Shown here piece by piece: positions 8,843 through 17,211 of a DNA stretch of 64,000 nt. Position 1 is the stretch's first letter; every line of letters begins with the position of its first letter. The DNA lies in NCBI RefSeq assembly GCF_024505145.1, contig NZ_JANIAA010000013.1:124001-188000 (forward strand). The letters run 5' to 3'. Below the pieces are notes generated by a model. It worked only from the letters and a program-made list of their open reading frames with translations. It was not told where the DNA came from and did no database searches. Source of the DNA: Streptomyces rugosispiralis (lineage in GTDB: Bacteria; Actinomycetota; Actinomycetes; Streptomycetales; Streptomycetaceae). Both the position numbers and the translations under genes were made by a program.

Positions 8843-10846
8843 GTGACTGTTGCCGCAGTCGGCAATACCGGTGATGCCATGGAGCTTTTCCGTGGCACCG
8901 CCCACAGCCCGTCGTTCTTCGCGCTCAACCGCGCCGGGGTCACGGGTGGCGGACAGGAGCTCGTGGACTTCTGCATCCCCTGCAATCCGTACTTCCCCAC
9001 CCCCGCGATGTTCGCCGTGATGGCGGTCAGGCTGCGGGACATCCTCACCTACTACCCGAGCTCCGCGGAGACCATCACCGCCGAACTGGCCGATGTGCTC
9101 GGGCTGCAGCCGCAGACCATGGCGATGGGCAACGGCTCGACCGAGCTCATCACCTGGATCGACCATCTGCTGGTGAAGGAAAGCCTGGCGGTGCCGATTC
9201 CCACCTTCGGCCGCTGGACCGACCAGCCGATGGAGACCGGCAAACGGGTCGATATGTTCCAGCTCCCGGAAATGAGCGGATTCGCCCTCGACCCCAACGC
9301 CTTCGTCAACTTCGTACGCTCCCGGGGCTCCCGGGTCGCCGTGATCTGCAATCCCAACAACCCCGACGGCGGGCTGGTGCCCCGCCAGGCCCTCATCGGC
9401 ATCATGGACGCCCTGGCCGACCTCGACCTGATCGTGATCGACGAGTCCTTCCTGGAGTTCGCGGACGCCGAGGCGTATCCGAGCGTCGTGGACGAGGCCA
9501 TCCTGCGCCCGAACGTGATCGTGCTGCGCAGCCTCGGCAAGAACTTCGGGCTGCACGGGGTGCGCTTCGGCTATCTGGTGGCCAATCCGTCGCTCGCCGT
9601 GCAGATCCGCTCCCGGCTGCCGAAGTGGAACCTCAACTCCTTCGCCGAGGTCATCGTCTTCATGCTGAAGCGGTACCGGCAGGAGTACGTGGAGAGCCTG
9701 CGCATGCTCAGCCGCGACCGGCAGCAGATGACCACCCAGCTGGCCGGGCTGCCCGGGATGACGGTCTACCCCTCCCAGGGCAACTTCGTCTTCGTCAAGC
9801 TGCCCGCCGGGACGGACGGCAGCTGGATCCGTGACCAACTGCTCTCCCAGCACGGTGTGCTGGTCCGCGAATGCGGCAACAAGCTGGGCAGCAGCAGCCA
9901 GTTCATGCGGCTGGTGGTGCGGTCCCAGCCGGATGTGCAGCGGCTGCTGACCGGGCTGAGCACGGTGCTGTACGGGACGTCCTTCTACGCCCCGCAGGTC
10001 AGCTGGGACCAGCAGCCGTCGCTGCCCTCGGGGTACGCGCAGCCCTCGGGCTCCATGGAGGCCCTGGGAGTCACCGGGCAGGCGCAGTCGCTGGACTACT
10101 CCTACCAGCAGCCGCCCCAGCTGCCCGCGGCGCCGGTGGCGCAGGAGCCCCAGCCGATGTACTCCGCGGCCGCCCTCCCGGTCCCGCAGGGCGTCTCCGG
10201 CGACCCGTACGGGCAGGCGTCCTTCGCGGGTGCGGGCGCCGGCGCCTCGCCTGGGTACGTCCAGCAGCAGCAGCCGCTCCCGGAGCTGTCGCCCGCGTAT
10301 GTCGCCACTCCCCCGGCCCAGCCGCCCCTGTACCAGGCCCCGGCCGCACTGCCACAGCCCCAGATGGTCCAGGCCCCGCAGCCGCAGATTCCGCAGCAGG
10401 CACCGGCGCAGCAGTTCCCGGCCCAGCAGTTGCAGCCGGCCCAGAACCTGGCGCCGCAGGGCCAGGCTCCGTTAATGCAGATGGCGCCCCAGCCGCAGGG
10501 CGCGCAGTACCAGGGCGCCCAGGCGCAGACCTCCCAGATGCCGATGGTCCAGGCCCAGGGCGCCCAGGGGCAGGGGACGGCGGCGTACGCCCAGGCCCGG
10601 CCCGAGGAGACGACGGTCGACCAGATCCCGGTCTACGGGCAGCGGAACGCCGGGATACCCGAACCGTCGCCGATGGAGCGGACGCAGGCCATGACCTACG
10701 ACCCCGCCGAGCTGAAGGCCGCGGCGGCGGCAGCGGCCCCGATGGTCCCCCTCAGCGAGCAGGACGACGACCCGACCGGCCAGACTCCGGCGCTGCAGCG
10801 CTATCCGCGCCCCGCGGCGTACCTCCAGGACGACTCGACCGCATGA
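8843..10846 (+). CDS. PLP aminotransferase (histidinol-phosphate type) with long Gln/Pro-rich tail, 667 aa
   Basis: Residues about 10-372 form a fold-type I class I/II aminotransferase. It has NPNNPDG (170-176), DESFLEF (200-206) and the PLP lysine in RSLGKNFGLHGVRFGY (Lys233), closest in pattern to histidinol-phosphate aminotransferases and cobalamin CobC/CobD types. From about residue 373 to 667 comes a low-complexity tail very rich in Gln, Pro, Ala and Met with no catalytic fold, a combination unusual for an aminotransferase. The start is GTG 8843, with GAGGAGG 6 nt upstream; a GTG at 8798 lacks a ribosome binding site. Codon 544 is TTA (10472-10474), so full-length product needs bldA tRNA, and the TTA falls in the tail, beyond the catalytic domain. 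Substrate is unknown, and no histidine or cobalamin genes are nearby. Confidence 0.85.
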   Translation: MTVAAVGNTGDAMELFRGTAHSPSFFALNRAGVTGGGQELVDFCIPCNPYFPTPAMFAVMAVRLRDILTYYPSSAETITAELADVLGLQPQTMAMGNGSTELITWIDHLLVKESLAVPIPTFGRWTDQPMETGKRVDMFQLPEMSGFALDPNAFVNFVRSRGSRVAVICNPNNPDGGLVPRQALIGIMDALADLDLIVIDESFLEFADAEAYPSVVDEAILRPNVIVLRSLGKNFGLHGVRFGYLVANPSLAVQIRSRLPKWNLNSFAEVIVFMLKRYRQEYVESLRMLSRDRQQMTTQLAGLPGMTVYPSQGNFVFVKLPAGTDGSWIRDQLLSQHGVLVRECGNKLGSSSQFMRLVVRSQPDVQRLLTGLSTVLYGTSFYAPQVSWDQQPSLPSGYAQPSGSMEALGVTGQAQSLDYSYQQPPQLPAAPVAQEPQPMYSAAALPVPQGVSGDPYGQASFAGAGAGASPGYVQQQQPLPELSPAYVATPPAQPPLYQAPAALPQPQMVQAPQPQIPQQAPAQQFPAQQLQPAQNLAPQGQAPLMQMAPQPQGAQYQGAQAQTSQMPMVQAQGAQGQGTAAYAQARPEETTVDQIPVYGQRNAGIPEPSPMERTQAMTYDPAELKAAAAAAAPMVPLSEQDDDPTGQTPALQRYPRPAAYLQDDSTA

Positions 10847-10877
10847 CCGGGCCTTGGACCGGGCCCCGCCACCGAGG

Positions 10878-11348
10878 TCATGACCGACGCATCCGGTCGT
10901 CGCACGGCCAGGCCGGGGACACCCCGGCCGCCGCGCAGACCGCGATGTGCAGCAGCAGGGGATGGGTGTACGGCTCCCCGTCGCCCGGCCAGTGCACCAC
11001 ATCGGGCTCCGCACTCCCCGTGGTGCCGGTCCGCCGCCCGGGTACACCGGTCACCATGGCGCCGGCCGCGTAGACGGCCGGCGCGGGCCAGTCGACCCCG
11101 ACGTCCGAATGGGGCGGCACGATCCACCACCAGCACCCGGCGCCGGTGAGCACGCATCCCGCCCGGGGCAGCAGAGCCATCACCCCGGGACCGTGCCGCT
11201 CGGCGATCCCCACCGCGTCGTAGGCCCGGTCCGTCCGCAGCGCCGCGGGCAGTTGAAGGCGGTGGCGGCCGGACACCGCGCGGAATCCCCACCGGCCGAA
11301 CCGGTCGCGGACGAGGCCGGTCAGCGCACCGGCGAAGGCGTACGTCAT
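10878..11348 (-). CDS. Hypothetical protein, 156 aa
   Basis: I do not recognise this protein with confidence. It has regular Streptomyces codon usage, no signal peptide or membrane segment, and a Cys/Trp-rich core (LTGAGCWWWIVPP, then DVGVDWP) followed by a C-terminal HPLLLHIAVCAAAG segment. The core weakly recalls small Streptomyces proteins distantly related to bifunctional primase/polymerase N-domains; this is not secure. It is transcribed divergently from the XRE regulator at 11559, sharing a 210-nt intergenic region, and converges with the aminotransferase gene. Confidence 0.6.
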   Translation of the reverse strand: MTYAFAGALTGLVRDRFGRWGFRAVSGRHRLQLPAALRTDRAYDAVGIAERHGPGVMALLPRAGCVLTGAGCWWWIVPPHSDVGVDWPAPAVYAAGAMVTGVPGRRTGTTGSAEPDVVHWPGDGEPYTHPLLLHIAVCAAAGVSPAWPCDDRMRRS

Positions 11349-11517
11349 CTAGGGGCACTTCACAGAGGTCGGGCCGATGGTGCCTGCGGTCGCCGCGGCG
11401 GAGCGCGGTAACGGGATCATGCCGCAACTATGCGCACCGCCGGGGACACTTGGCAAGCGTCACTCTGAATTGTGCAGAGTCGTCGGTGCAATGTGTCCGT
11501 TCCGCACTGGCCATGGC

Positions 11518-11536
11518 ACACTGCGAACATCAGTGT
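11518..11536. promoter_or_regulatory. Inverted repeat upstream of XRE regulator
   Basis: ACACTG (11518-11523) and CAGTGT (11531-11536) are perfect 6-bp arms around a 7-nt spacer, centred about 32 nt before the GTG start at 11559. It is a candidate autoregulatory operator for the XRE protein. The surrounding 11410-11550 stretch is less GC-rich than the genes and probably holds the divergent promoters. Confidence 0.35.
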
Positions 11537-11558
11537 TGGGGGTCAGGGAGGGATTCAG

Positions 11559-12419
11559 GTGAGTGAACCGCGGTCGGCACCGACCGTGGGTCAGGTCGTC
11601 CTCGGCAAGAGGCTGCAGGATCTGCGGGAGAAGGCGGGGTTCAAGCGGGACGAGGCGGCCAGAGTGCTGCGGGTGGCGCCCGCCACCATCCGCCGCATGG
11701 AGACCGCCGAGGTCGCGCTGAAGGTCCCGTATGTACAGATGCTGCTGGACGCCTACGGGATCACCGGTGAGGAACTCGACTCGTTCGTCACCCTGACCGA
11801 GGAGGCCAACAAGCCCGGCTGGTGGCAGCGGTTCCACGACATCCTGCCGGACTGGTTCAGCGTCCACGTCAGCCTGGAGGGCGCGGCCGAGATGATCCGG
11901 GCGTACGAGCCGCACTTCGTGCCCGGACTGCTCCAGACCGAGGACTACGCCCGCGCGGTCATGCAGACCGGCGCCGTCGGCCAGGCCGGTCCCCGGCAGG
12001 CGGAGCGCCATGTGGCGCTGCGCATGGAGCGGCAGTCCCTGCTCACCCGGCGGGATCCGCCCCGGCTGTGGGTGGTGATGGACGAGACGGTGCTGCGCCG
12101 GCAGGTGGGTTCGGCGGCGGTGATGCGCCGGCAGGTCGACCGGCTGCTGGAGGCCGTGGAGATGCCGCACATCACGCTGCAGATCTCGGAGTTCACCTCC
12201 GGGCACCATCCGGGCACCTATGGGCCCTTTGTCCTCTTCCGCTTCGCTGTACCCGAACTGCCGGACATGGTCTACGTCGAGTACCTGACCGGCGCCGTCT
12301 ACCTGGATGAGCGCATCGAGGTGGCCTCCCATCTGGAGGCCATGGACCGCATGGCGGCCCAGGCGGCAACCGCACGACGCACAAAGGAAATCCTCCGGGA
12401 TTTCCGCAAGGAGCTCTGA
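11559..12419 (+). CDS. XRE-family regulator with DUF5753 domain, 286 aa
   Basis: An N-terminal helix-turn-helix (about residues 15-68; LREKAGFKRDEAARVL) is followed by the DUF5753 domain (about 95-280), recognisable by FHDILPDWFSVHVSLEGAAE and YEPHFVPGLLQTEDYARA. This is the very common Streptomyces XRE/DUF5753 architecture, BldB/WhiJ-associated in several cases. The start GTG 11559 is preceded by GGGAGGG; the longer open frame to 11472 has no such site. The DUF397 gene follows 5 nt after the stop, the usual partner of this family. The pair is likely a regulator with a small modulator protein. Confidence 0.92.
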   Translation: MSEPRSAPTVGQVVLGKRLQDLREKAGFKRDEAARVLRVAPATIRRMETAEVALKVPYVQMLLDAYGITGEELDSFVTLTEEANKPGWWQRFHDILPDWFSVHVSLEGAAEMIRAYEPHFVPGLLQTEDYARAVMQTGAVGQAGPRQAERHVALRMERQSLLTRRDPPRLWVVMDETVLRRQVGSAAVMRRQVDRLLEAVEMPHITLQISEFTSGHHPGTYGPFVLFRFAVPELPDMVYVEYLTGAVYLDERIEVASHLEAMDRMAAQAATARRTKEILRDFRKEL

Positions 12420-12424
12420 TCGGA

Positions 12425-12661
12425 ATGGATCGCATTCACAACGGCATGCGCGCGAGCGACCTCGGCAGTGAGGGCTGGCAGAAGCCGTGGAGCGGTGGCA
12501 ACGGCGGCAACTGCGTCGAAGCCATGAAGCTGGACGACGGCCGGGTCGCGATCCGCCAGTCGACCGATCCGGACGGTCCGGCGCTGATCTACACCCGCGA
12601 CGAGATCATCGCGTTCATCCAGGGCGCCAAGGCGGGCGAGGCCGACTTCCTCGTCTGCTGA
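12425..12661 (+). CDS. DUF397 domain protein, 78 aa
   Basis: This small acidic protein carries the DUF397 pattern: WQKPWSGGNGGNCVEA, then DDGRVAIRQSTDPDGPAL, and a terminal FIQGAKAGEADFLV. DUF397 proteins (WhiJ-associated/BldB-like families) pair with XRE-DUF5753 regulators and are thought to modulate them in development and antibiotic control. The gene starts 5 nt after the XRE stop, so it is co-transcribed. A strong hairpin follows directly. Confidence 0.9.
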   Translation: MDRIHNGMRASDLGSEGWQKPWSGGNGGNCVEAMKLDDGRVAIRQSTDPDGPALIYTRDEIIAFIQGAKAGEADFLVC

Positions 12662-12672
12662 CGCGGCCTCCG

Positions 12673-12714
12673 CGCGCGGACGCCGACGGCCGGTGGGCCG
12701 TCGGCGTCCGCGCG
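12673..12714. terminator. Bidirectional terminator, 19-bp stem
   Basis: The arms 12673-12691 and 12696-12714 are perfectly complementary over 19 bp, with a 4-nt loop GGTG. It sits between the convergent DUF397 gene (ends 12661) and M20 peptidase gene (ends 12729), so it can stop transcription from both sides. Confidence 0.85.
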
Positions 12715-12728
12715 GCGTCGGTGTGCCG

Positions 12729-13883
12729 TTACGTGACGTCGGTGGCCAGCGCCCGCAGCAGGCCGACGGTCAGCGCGGTACGGGCCGGGATCGGGGCGAG
12801 CACGGTGTGTTCGTGGCGGGCGTGGGCACCGGAGCCGAGGGCACCGAGCCCGTCGAGGACCGGACGGCCGAGCGCGGAGACGAAGTTGCCGTCGCTGGCG
12901 CCGCCGACCGCGGTCTCCGCCAGCTCCCAGCCGTGTTCCGCGGCGATCGCGTGGGCCCGCTCGAACAGCCGGCGGGACGGGGCATTGGGAACCATCGGCG
13001 GACGGTTCCACTCGCCGGTGACGGTCAGCCGCACCCGCTGGTCGGAGGGGGCGAGGGCGTGCAGCGCGGCGTCGATCCGCTTCATCTCCTCCGGTTCGGC
13101 GATCCGGACGTCGATGCCGCAACTCGCCTGTGCGGCGATCACATTGCGTCCCGTGCCGCCTTGAATCAGCCCCACGTTCACCGTGGTCCCCCGCTCCGGG
13201 GCGCCGAGCGCGGCGATCCGCGGGACCACCTCGGCCAGCGCGTGGATGGCGCTCGCGCCCGCGAACGGGTCGAGACCCGCATGCGATTCGATGCCGTGGG
13301 CCGTCACATCGAACAGCCCGACGCCCTTGCGGGAGGTCTTGAGCGCCCCGTCCAGGGATGCCTCGAAGACCAGCGTGGCCAGGACGTCCTCACTCAGCCG
13401 CTCGATATGGCGGCGGGAGGCGGGGCTGCCGATCTCCTCGTCGCCGTTGAGCAGCAGCCGCACCGAGGGGTGGGGAAGCCCCAGCTCGCGCAGCAGCCGC
13501 AGGGTCCAGACGGCCTGCACCAGACCCGTCTTCATGTCGAAGACCCCGGGGCCGCTCGCCCGGCCGTCCTCGACCTCGAAGGGCCATTCGGCGAGCGTTC
13601 CGGCCGGCCACACCGTGTCGTAGTGGCACAGCATCAGCACGGTGCCGGGGGAGGTGCCGCGATAGGTCAGGGCGAGCACATCGCCGTGCGGTCCGCAGTC
13701 GTGGCGCTCGGTTCCGTCCGGTTCGCCGAGCCGGTCGACGACCCAGCCGCTGATCGTGGCGAGTCCCGCGTCCAGCAGCCGCTTGTCGTTGCTCGGCGTC
13801 TCCAGCTCCACCAGCGCCCGTAGGTCTTCGATCATCTCGGGGAGCGCCTGGGCGGTGGCGGCGGCGAGGTCGGAGGGGGTCAT
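12729..13883 (-). CDS. M20 family metallopeptidase (carboxypeptidase G2-like), 384 aa
   Basis: The protein is a zinc-dependent M20 amidohydrolase of the glutamate carboxypeptidase/CPG2 branch. It has the metal motif MLCHYDTVWP, the second metal site GPGVFDMKTG, and the catalytic LLLNGDEEIGS (Glu-Glu). Family members remove C-terminal glutamate from folates and p-aminobenzoyl-glutamate or cleave related amides. GGAAGG lies about 9 nt before the ATG. The gene lies 48 bp downstream of an AbgT-family transporter on the same strand, which suggests uptake and hydrolysis of p-aminobenzoyl-glutamate or a similar acyl-amino acid, as in the abg system of E. coli. No signal peptide, so it acts in the cytoplasm. 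Confidence 0.88.
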   Translation of the reverse strand: MTPSDLAAATAQALPEMIEDLRALVELETPSNDKRLLDAGLATISGWVVDRLGEPDGTERHDCGPHGDVLALTYRGTSPGTVLMLCHYDTVWPAGTLAEWPFEVEDGRASGPGVFDMKTGLVQAVWTLRLLRELGLPHPSVRLLLNGDEEIGSPASRRHIERLSEDVLATLVFEASLDGALKTSRKGVGLFDVTAHGIESHAGLDPFAGASAIHALAEVVPRIAALGAPERGTTVNVGLIQGGTGRNVIAAQASCGIDVRIAEPEEMKRIDAALHALAPSDQRVRLTVTGEWNRPPMVPNAPSRRLFERAHAIAAEHGWELAETAVGGASDGNFVSALGRPVLDGLGALGSGAHARHEHTVLAPIPARTALTVGLLRALATDVT

Positions 13884-13931
13884 GCGATGAGGATCCTTCC
13901 CGGGTTGGCGTGGGTGAGGGAGCGGCTGGGA

Positions 13932-15545
13932 TCAGCGGACGGGCGCGCCGGGGCCGAGCGGAATGCCCAGCGCCCACCAGACGTAGAAGAGCAGGGTCCA
14001 GGCCACCAGCATGGCCACGGACAGCGGCAGGGTCAGCGAGGCGAGGGTGCCGATCCCGGCGGAGCGCCGGTAGCGCTGGAGGAAGCCGAGCGCCATGACG
14101 AAGTAGGCGCTCATCGGGGTGATGGCGTTGGTACAGGAGTCGGCGATGCGGTAGACGGCCTGGGTGGCCTCCGGGGGGATGTGCAGCAGCATCAGCATCG
14201 GCACGAAGACCGGGGCCACCAGCGCCCACATGGCCGAACCGCTGGTCATCGCCAGATTGATCACCGTGCACACCACCACGATGCCGAGGAAGGCGACCGG
14301 GCCGGTGACCCCGAGGTCCTTGAGCAGATCGGCGCCGCGGATGGCGAGCACCTGGCCGACACCGGTCCACTTGAAGTAGGCGAGGAACTGGGAGATGGCG
14401 AAGAACAGCACCAGGATGGGGGCCATCTCCCGCATGCCCTGCGCCATGAAGTCCGGAAGGTCACGGCCGCTGCGCACGGTGCCCGCCGCCCGCCCGTAGA
14501 CCGCGCCGAGGAGGGCGAAGAGCAGTCCGAGCACCACGGCGATTCCGGAGAGCACGGGCGATTCGACGATGCTGCCACCCTCGCCGCGCAGCGGTGATCC
14601 GGTGGGGATCATCGCCACCACGATCACCGCGAGGTAGCCGACGAGGGCGACGGTGGCTCGGCGCAGCCCGCGGCGCTCCTCGGGCGCGAGGGCGAGCTCG
14701 ACCTCCTCAGTGGTGTTCGCGGTGGCTTCCCCGTCCGTCTCCTCGGGCTCCGGTGGAAGCGCCGCCACCCGCTTCACCAGCACCTTCTCGGTGACGAAGG
14801 TGATCACGGCGGCCAGCACCACCGAGGAGGCGAGGGAAAAGAAGTAGTTGGACAGCGGGGTGACGACATAGCCGGGGTCCACGGTGTGCGCGGCGGCCGT
14901 GGTCAGCCCGGACAGCACCGCGTCCATCGGGGTGATCAGCGGGCTGGCGTCATAGCCCGCCGATACGCCGACGAACGCCACCACGATCCCCAGCAGCGGG
15001 CTGCGCCCGACGGCCCGGAAGGCCAGCCCGCCCAGGGGGACCAGTGCCACATACGCGGCGTCGGACGCGATGTGGGCGACCATCGCGGTGAAGGCCAGGG
15101 CGAAGGTCATCCAGCGCGCCGGGACCCTGGCGACACCGGCCCGCAGCATCGCCGCGAGCAGCCCCGACCGGTCGGCGACGGCGACACCGAGCATGACGAC
15201 CAGGATGGTGCCGAGCGGCGGGAAGGTGGCGTAGTTGGTGATCGCGTCGCTGATCATCGACCGCACCCCGTCGACCGAGATCAGGCTGCGCACCGCCACG
15301 GTCTTGTCCCCCGCCGGATCGACCGCGGAGACGTCCGCGGTGGCGAGCCCCCAGCTGATCAGCGCGAGGAAGGCGCTGAGGATGGCGAACAGCCAGAAGG
15401 GGTGGGGAAGTTTGTTGCCCGCGCGCTCGACGGCGCCGAGCACCCGGAGCAGTGCGGACAGCGCCGCCGAGGATTCCCCGGGCGCGTCGGGAGGCGGTTT
15501 GCCGGGCGTGTTGTCGGGTGTGGTCGTGGTGTCGTTGGAACTCAC
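13932..15545 (-). CDS. AbgT family transporter, 537 aa
   Basis: This is a polytopic membrane protein of the AbgT family (p-aminobenzoyl-glutamate importer in E. coli; MtrF/YdaH in others are drug-linked exporters). It is recognised by RAGNKLPHPFWLFAILSAF at the start of the membrane part, the VMLGVAVADRSGLL helix and the conserved TPMSAYFVMALGFLQRY near the end. I chose GTG 15545 because AAGGAG lies 8 nt upstream; the open frame to 15614 would extend into the promoter region of the divergent Lrp gene. A Glu/Thr-rich cytoplasmic loop is near the middle. It is followed by an M20 peptidase gene, supporting an importer-hydrolase unit. Confidence 0.88.
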   Translation of the reverse strand: MSSNDTTTTPDNTPGKPPPDAPGESSAALSALLRVLGAVERAGNKLPHPFWLFAILSAFLALISWGLATADVSAVDPAGDKTVAVRSLISVDGVRSMISDAITNYATFPPLGTILVVMLGVAVADRSGLLAAMLRAGVARVPARWMTFALAFTAMVAHIASDAAYVALVPLGGLAFRAVGRSPLLGIVVAFVGVSAGYDASPLITPMDAVLSGLTTAAAHTVDPGYVVTPLSNYFFSLASSVVLAAVITFVTEKVLVKRVAALPPEPEETDGEATANTTEEVELALAPEERRGLRRATVALVGYLAVIVVAMIPTGSPLRGEGGSIVESPVLSGIAVVLGLLFALLGAVYGRAAGTVRSGRDLPDFMAQGMREMAPILVLFFAISQFLAYFKWTGVGQVLAIRGADLLKDLGVTGPVAFLGIVVVCTVINLAMTSGSAMWALVAPVFVPMLMLLHIPPEATQAVYRIADSCTNAITPMSAYFVMALGFLQRYRRSAGIGTLASLTLPLSVAMLVAWTLLFYVWWALGIPLGPGAPVR

Positions 15546-15680
15546 CGTCCGCACTCCTTCGTCGACGACGCAGTAGTGGTCGTCCATTAGAGAAGCCATG
15601 GCGGAATGAGGCAAGTAAAAGACTCGTTACGCAAGAATGATTCACGCATGGCGCACCAATCGCACGATAGATTCGTAACC
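15546..15680. promoter_or_regulatory. Divergent promoter region between abgT-like and lrp-like genes
   Basis: This 135-nt gap is markedly AT-richer than the flanks, especially 15600-15680. It contains a small palindrome GAATGATTC around 15634-15642 and a related GATAGATTC near 15666. Such AT-rich dyads are typical of Lrp/AsnC sites, so the Lrp protein may control both directions. Confidence 0.4.
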
Positions 15681-16694
15681 ATGACAGCCGTTCCCTCCAC
15701 CCCACCGGTGCTCGACGACGCCGACCTCGATCTGGTGGCCGCCCTCCAGGTGGCGCCGAGGGCGCCGCTGAGCGCGCTGGCCGACGTGCTCGGCAGCTCC
15801 GCCAGCACCGTCGGCCGCCGGCTGGGCCGGCTCGCGGAGGAGCGGCTGCTGCGGGTGATCGGGCAGGTGGAGTGGCCGATGCTGGCCGAGGGCAACCCCA
15901 TGCACATCTGGGTGGCCACCGCCCCGGGGCAGGCGTGGGAGGTGGCCCGGCAGCTGTCCGAGCTGCCCGAGATCCCGTTCGTCGCCACGACCACGGGCCG
16001 CACGGATGTCTACTGCTCGCTGCACGCCACCCGCCGCGACCGGGCGCGTGAGCTGCTGATGACCCGGATCCCGTCGGTCCCCGGTGTGCGGTCGGCCCAT
16101 ACCGAGCTGGTGCTGCGGGCGACGGCGAAGTCCGACTCCTGGCGGCTGCGGCGGCTGGACGACGCCCAGGTGCGGGCGTTGCGGGAGGTGGCCGATCCGG
16201 TGGCGGAGCCCACCGCCGTCACCGGGTTCGGCGACGACGAACTGCGGGCGACGGAGCTGCTGCGCCGGGACGGACGGGCGAGCGCCGCCGATGTGGCGCG
16301 CGGGCTCGGCATCAGCCGGTCCACCGCCTACCGGCTGACCCAGTCGCTCCTCCAGCGCGGGCTGGTGCGGCCCCGCGTGGAGATCGAACCGGCGCTGCTC
16401 GGCCATCCCCTGGAGGTCGTGATCGAGCTGCATGCCGCGCCCGGGGCCATCCAGGACGTGGCCGACGCGCTGGCCCGGCATCCCTCGGCGCGCTATGTCT
16501 CGATCGTGGCGGGCACCTCCTCGGTGATCCACCACGGGGTGTTCCGGGACGAGGAGGGCCTGGCCGAACTGCTCACCCGCGATCTCGCGACGCTTCCCGG
16601 CATCACCGCCTGCGAGGTGTCGGTGGTCCTCGATGTGCTGCGCCGGTACTGGATCGGCCGCGAGGACGGAAGGCTGCTGGCCCAGGACCGATGA
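15681..16694 (+). CDS. Lrp/AsnC family regulator with two helix-turn-helix halves, 337 aa
   Basis: The protein contains two AsnC-type units. The first HTH (LDLVAALQVAPRAPLSALAD) is followed by a ligand-type half; a second HTH (ELLRRDGRASAADVARGLGI) is followed by another RAM-like half ending in CEVSVVLDVLRRYW. Double-unit Lrp proteins are frequent in Streptomyces. I chose ATG 15681; the frame is open to 15606 but that stretch lies in the AT-rich promoter region. No clear Shine-Dalgarno precedes 15681, so the mRNA may be leaderless, or ATG 15648 may be used. Divergent arrangement suggests it controls the AbgT-M20 operon in response to a small amino acid-like ligand. Confidence 0.88.
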   Translation: MTAVPSTPPVLDDADLDLVAALQVAPRAPLSALADVLGSSASTVGRRLGRLAEERLLRVIGQVEWPMLAEGNPMHIWVATAPGQAWEVARQLSELPEIPFVATTTGRTDVYCSLHATRRDRARELLMTRIPSVPGVRSAHTELVLRATAKSDSWRLRRLDDAQVRALREVADPVAEPTAVTGFGDDELRATELLRRDGRASAADVARGLGISRSTAYRLTQSLLQRGLVRPRVEIEPALLGHPLEVVIELHAAPGAIQDVADALARHPSARYVSIVAGTSSVIHHGVFRDEEGLAELLTRDLATLPGITACEVSVVLDVLRRYWIGREDGRLLAQDR

Positions 16695-16790
16695 GTTCCG
16701 TGCGGCGCGCCGGTCTGAGAGGTGGAACAAGGAGCAACGGCTTTCCGCTCCCCCAAAAGCCTTCCCCCGCCCGCTCGCCGAGGAGACACC

Positions 16791-17201
16791 ATGGGCAACA
16801 ACGAGATCACCATCACCCGGGACCTGGACGCACCGCGCGAGACGGTGTGGCGGGTGTGGACCGAGCCGCAGTACTTCGCCCGCTGGTTCGGCGCCGCGCC
16901 CGAGTCCGCCGACCTCGACGTCCGGCCGGGTGGCGCCTGGAAGGCGACCGTCGCCACGCCCGCGGGCGAGATGCCGATGCGCGGTGTCTACCGCGAGGTG
17001 GCCGCCCGGGAGCGGCTGGTGTGGACGCTGGACCTGCCGCAGGGCGCGATGGAGATGAGCGCCACCTTCGCCGATCTGGACGGCGGCCGGACCCGGGTGG
17101 TGCTCCGGCAGCCGGCCCCGCCGCGGGAGCAGTGCGCCCAGGCCGAGGAGGGTGCCGCCCAACTGCTGGACGCCTTCGCCAAGGTGCTCGCGTCGGTCTG
17201 A
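16791..17201 (+). CDS. SRPBCC (AHSA1-like) domain protein, 136 aa
   Basis: This is a single START/SRPBCC fold of the AHA1 type: ITRDLDAPRETVWRVWTEP at the start, the FARWFGA motif, and a closing long helix (EGAAQLLDAFAKVLASV). Such proteins bind hydrophobic ligands in a helix-grip pocket; function here is unknown. The start ATG 16791 has GAGGAG 5 nt upstream; the open frame to 16722 is upstream of this site. It converges with the MOSC gene, leaving only 10 bp between the stops. Confidence 0.85.
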   Translation: MGNNEITITRDLDAPRETVWRVWTEPQYFARWFGAAPESADLDVRPGGAWKATVATPAGEMPMRGVYREVAARERLVWTLDLPQGAMEMSATFADLDGGRTRVVLRQPAPPREQCAQAEEGAAQLLDAFAKVLASV

Positions 17202-17211
17202 GGGCTCCCGG

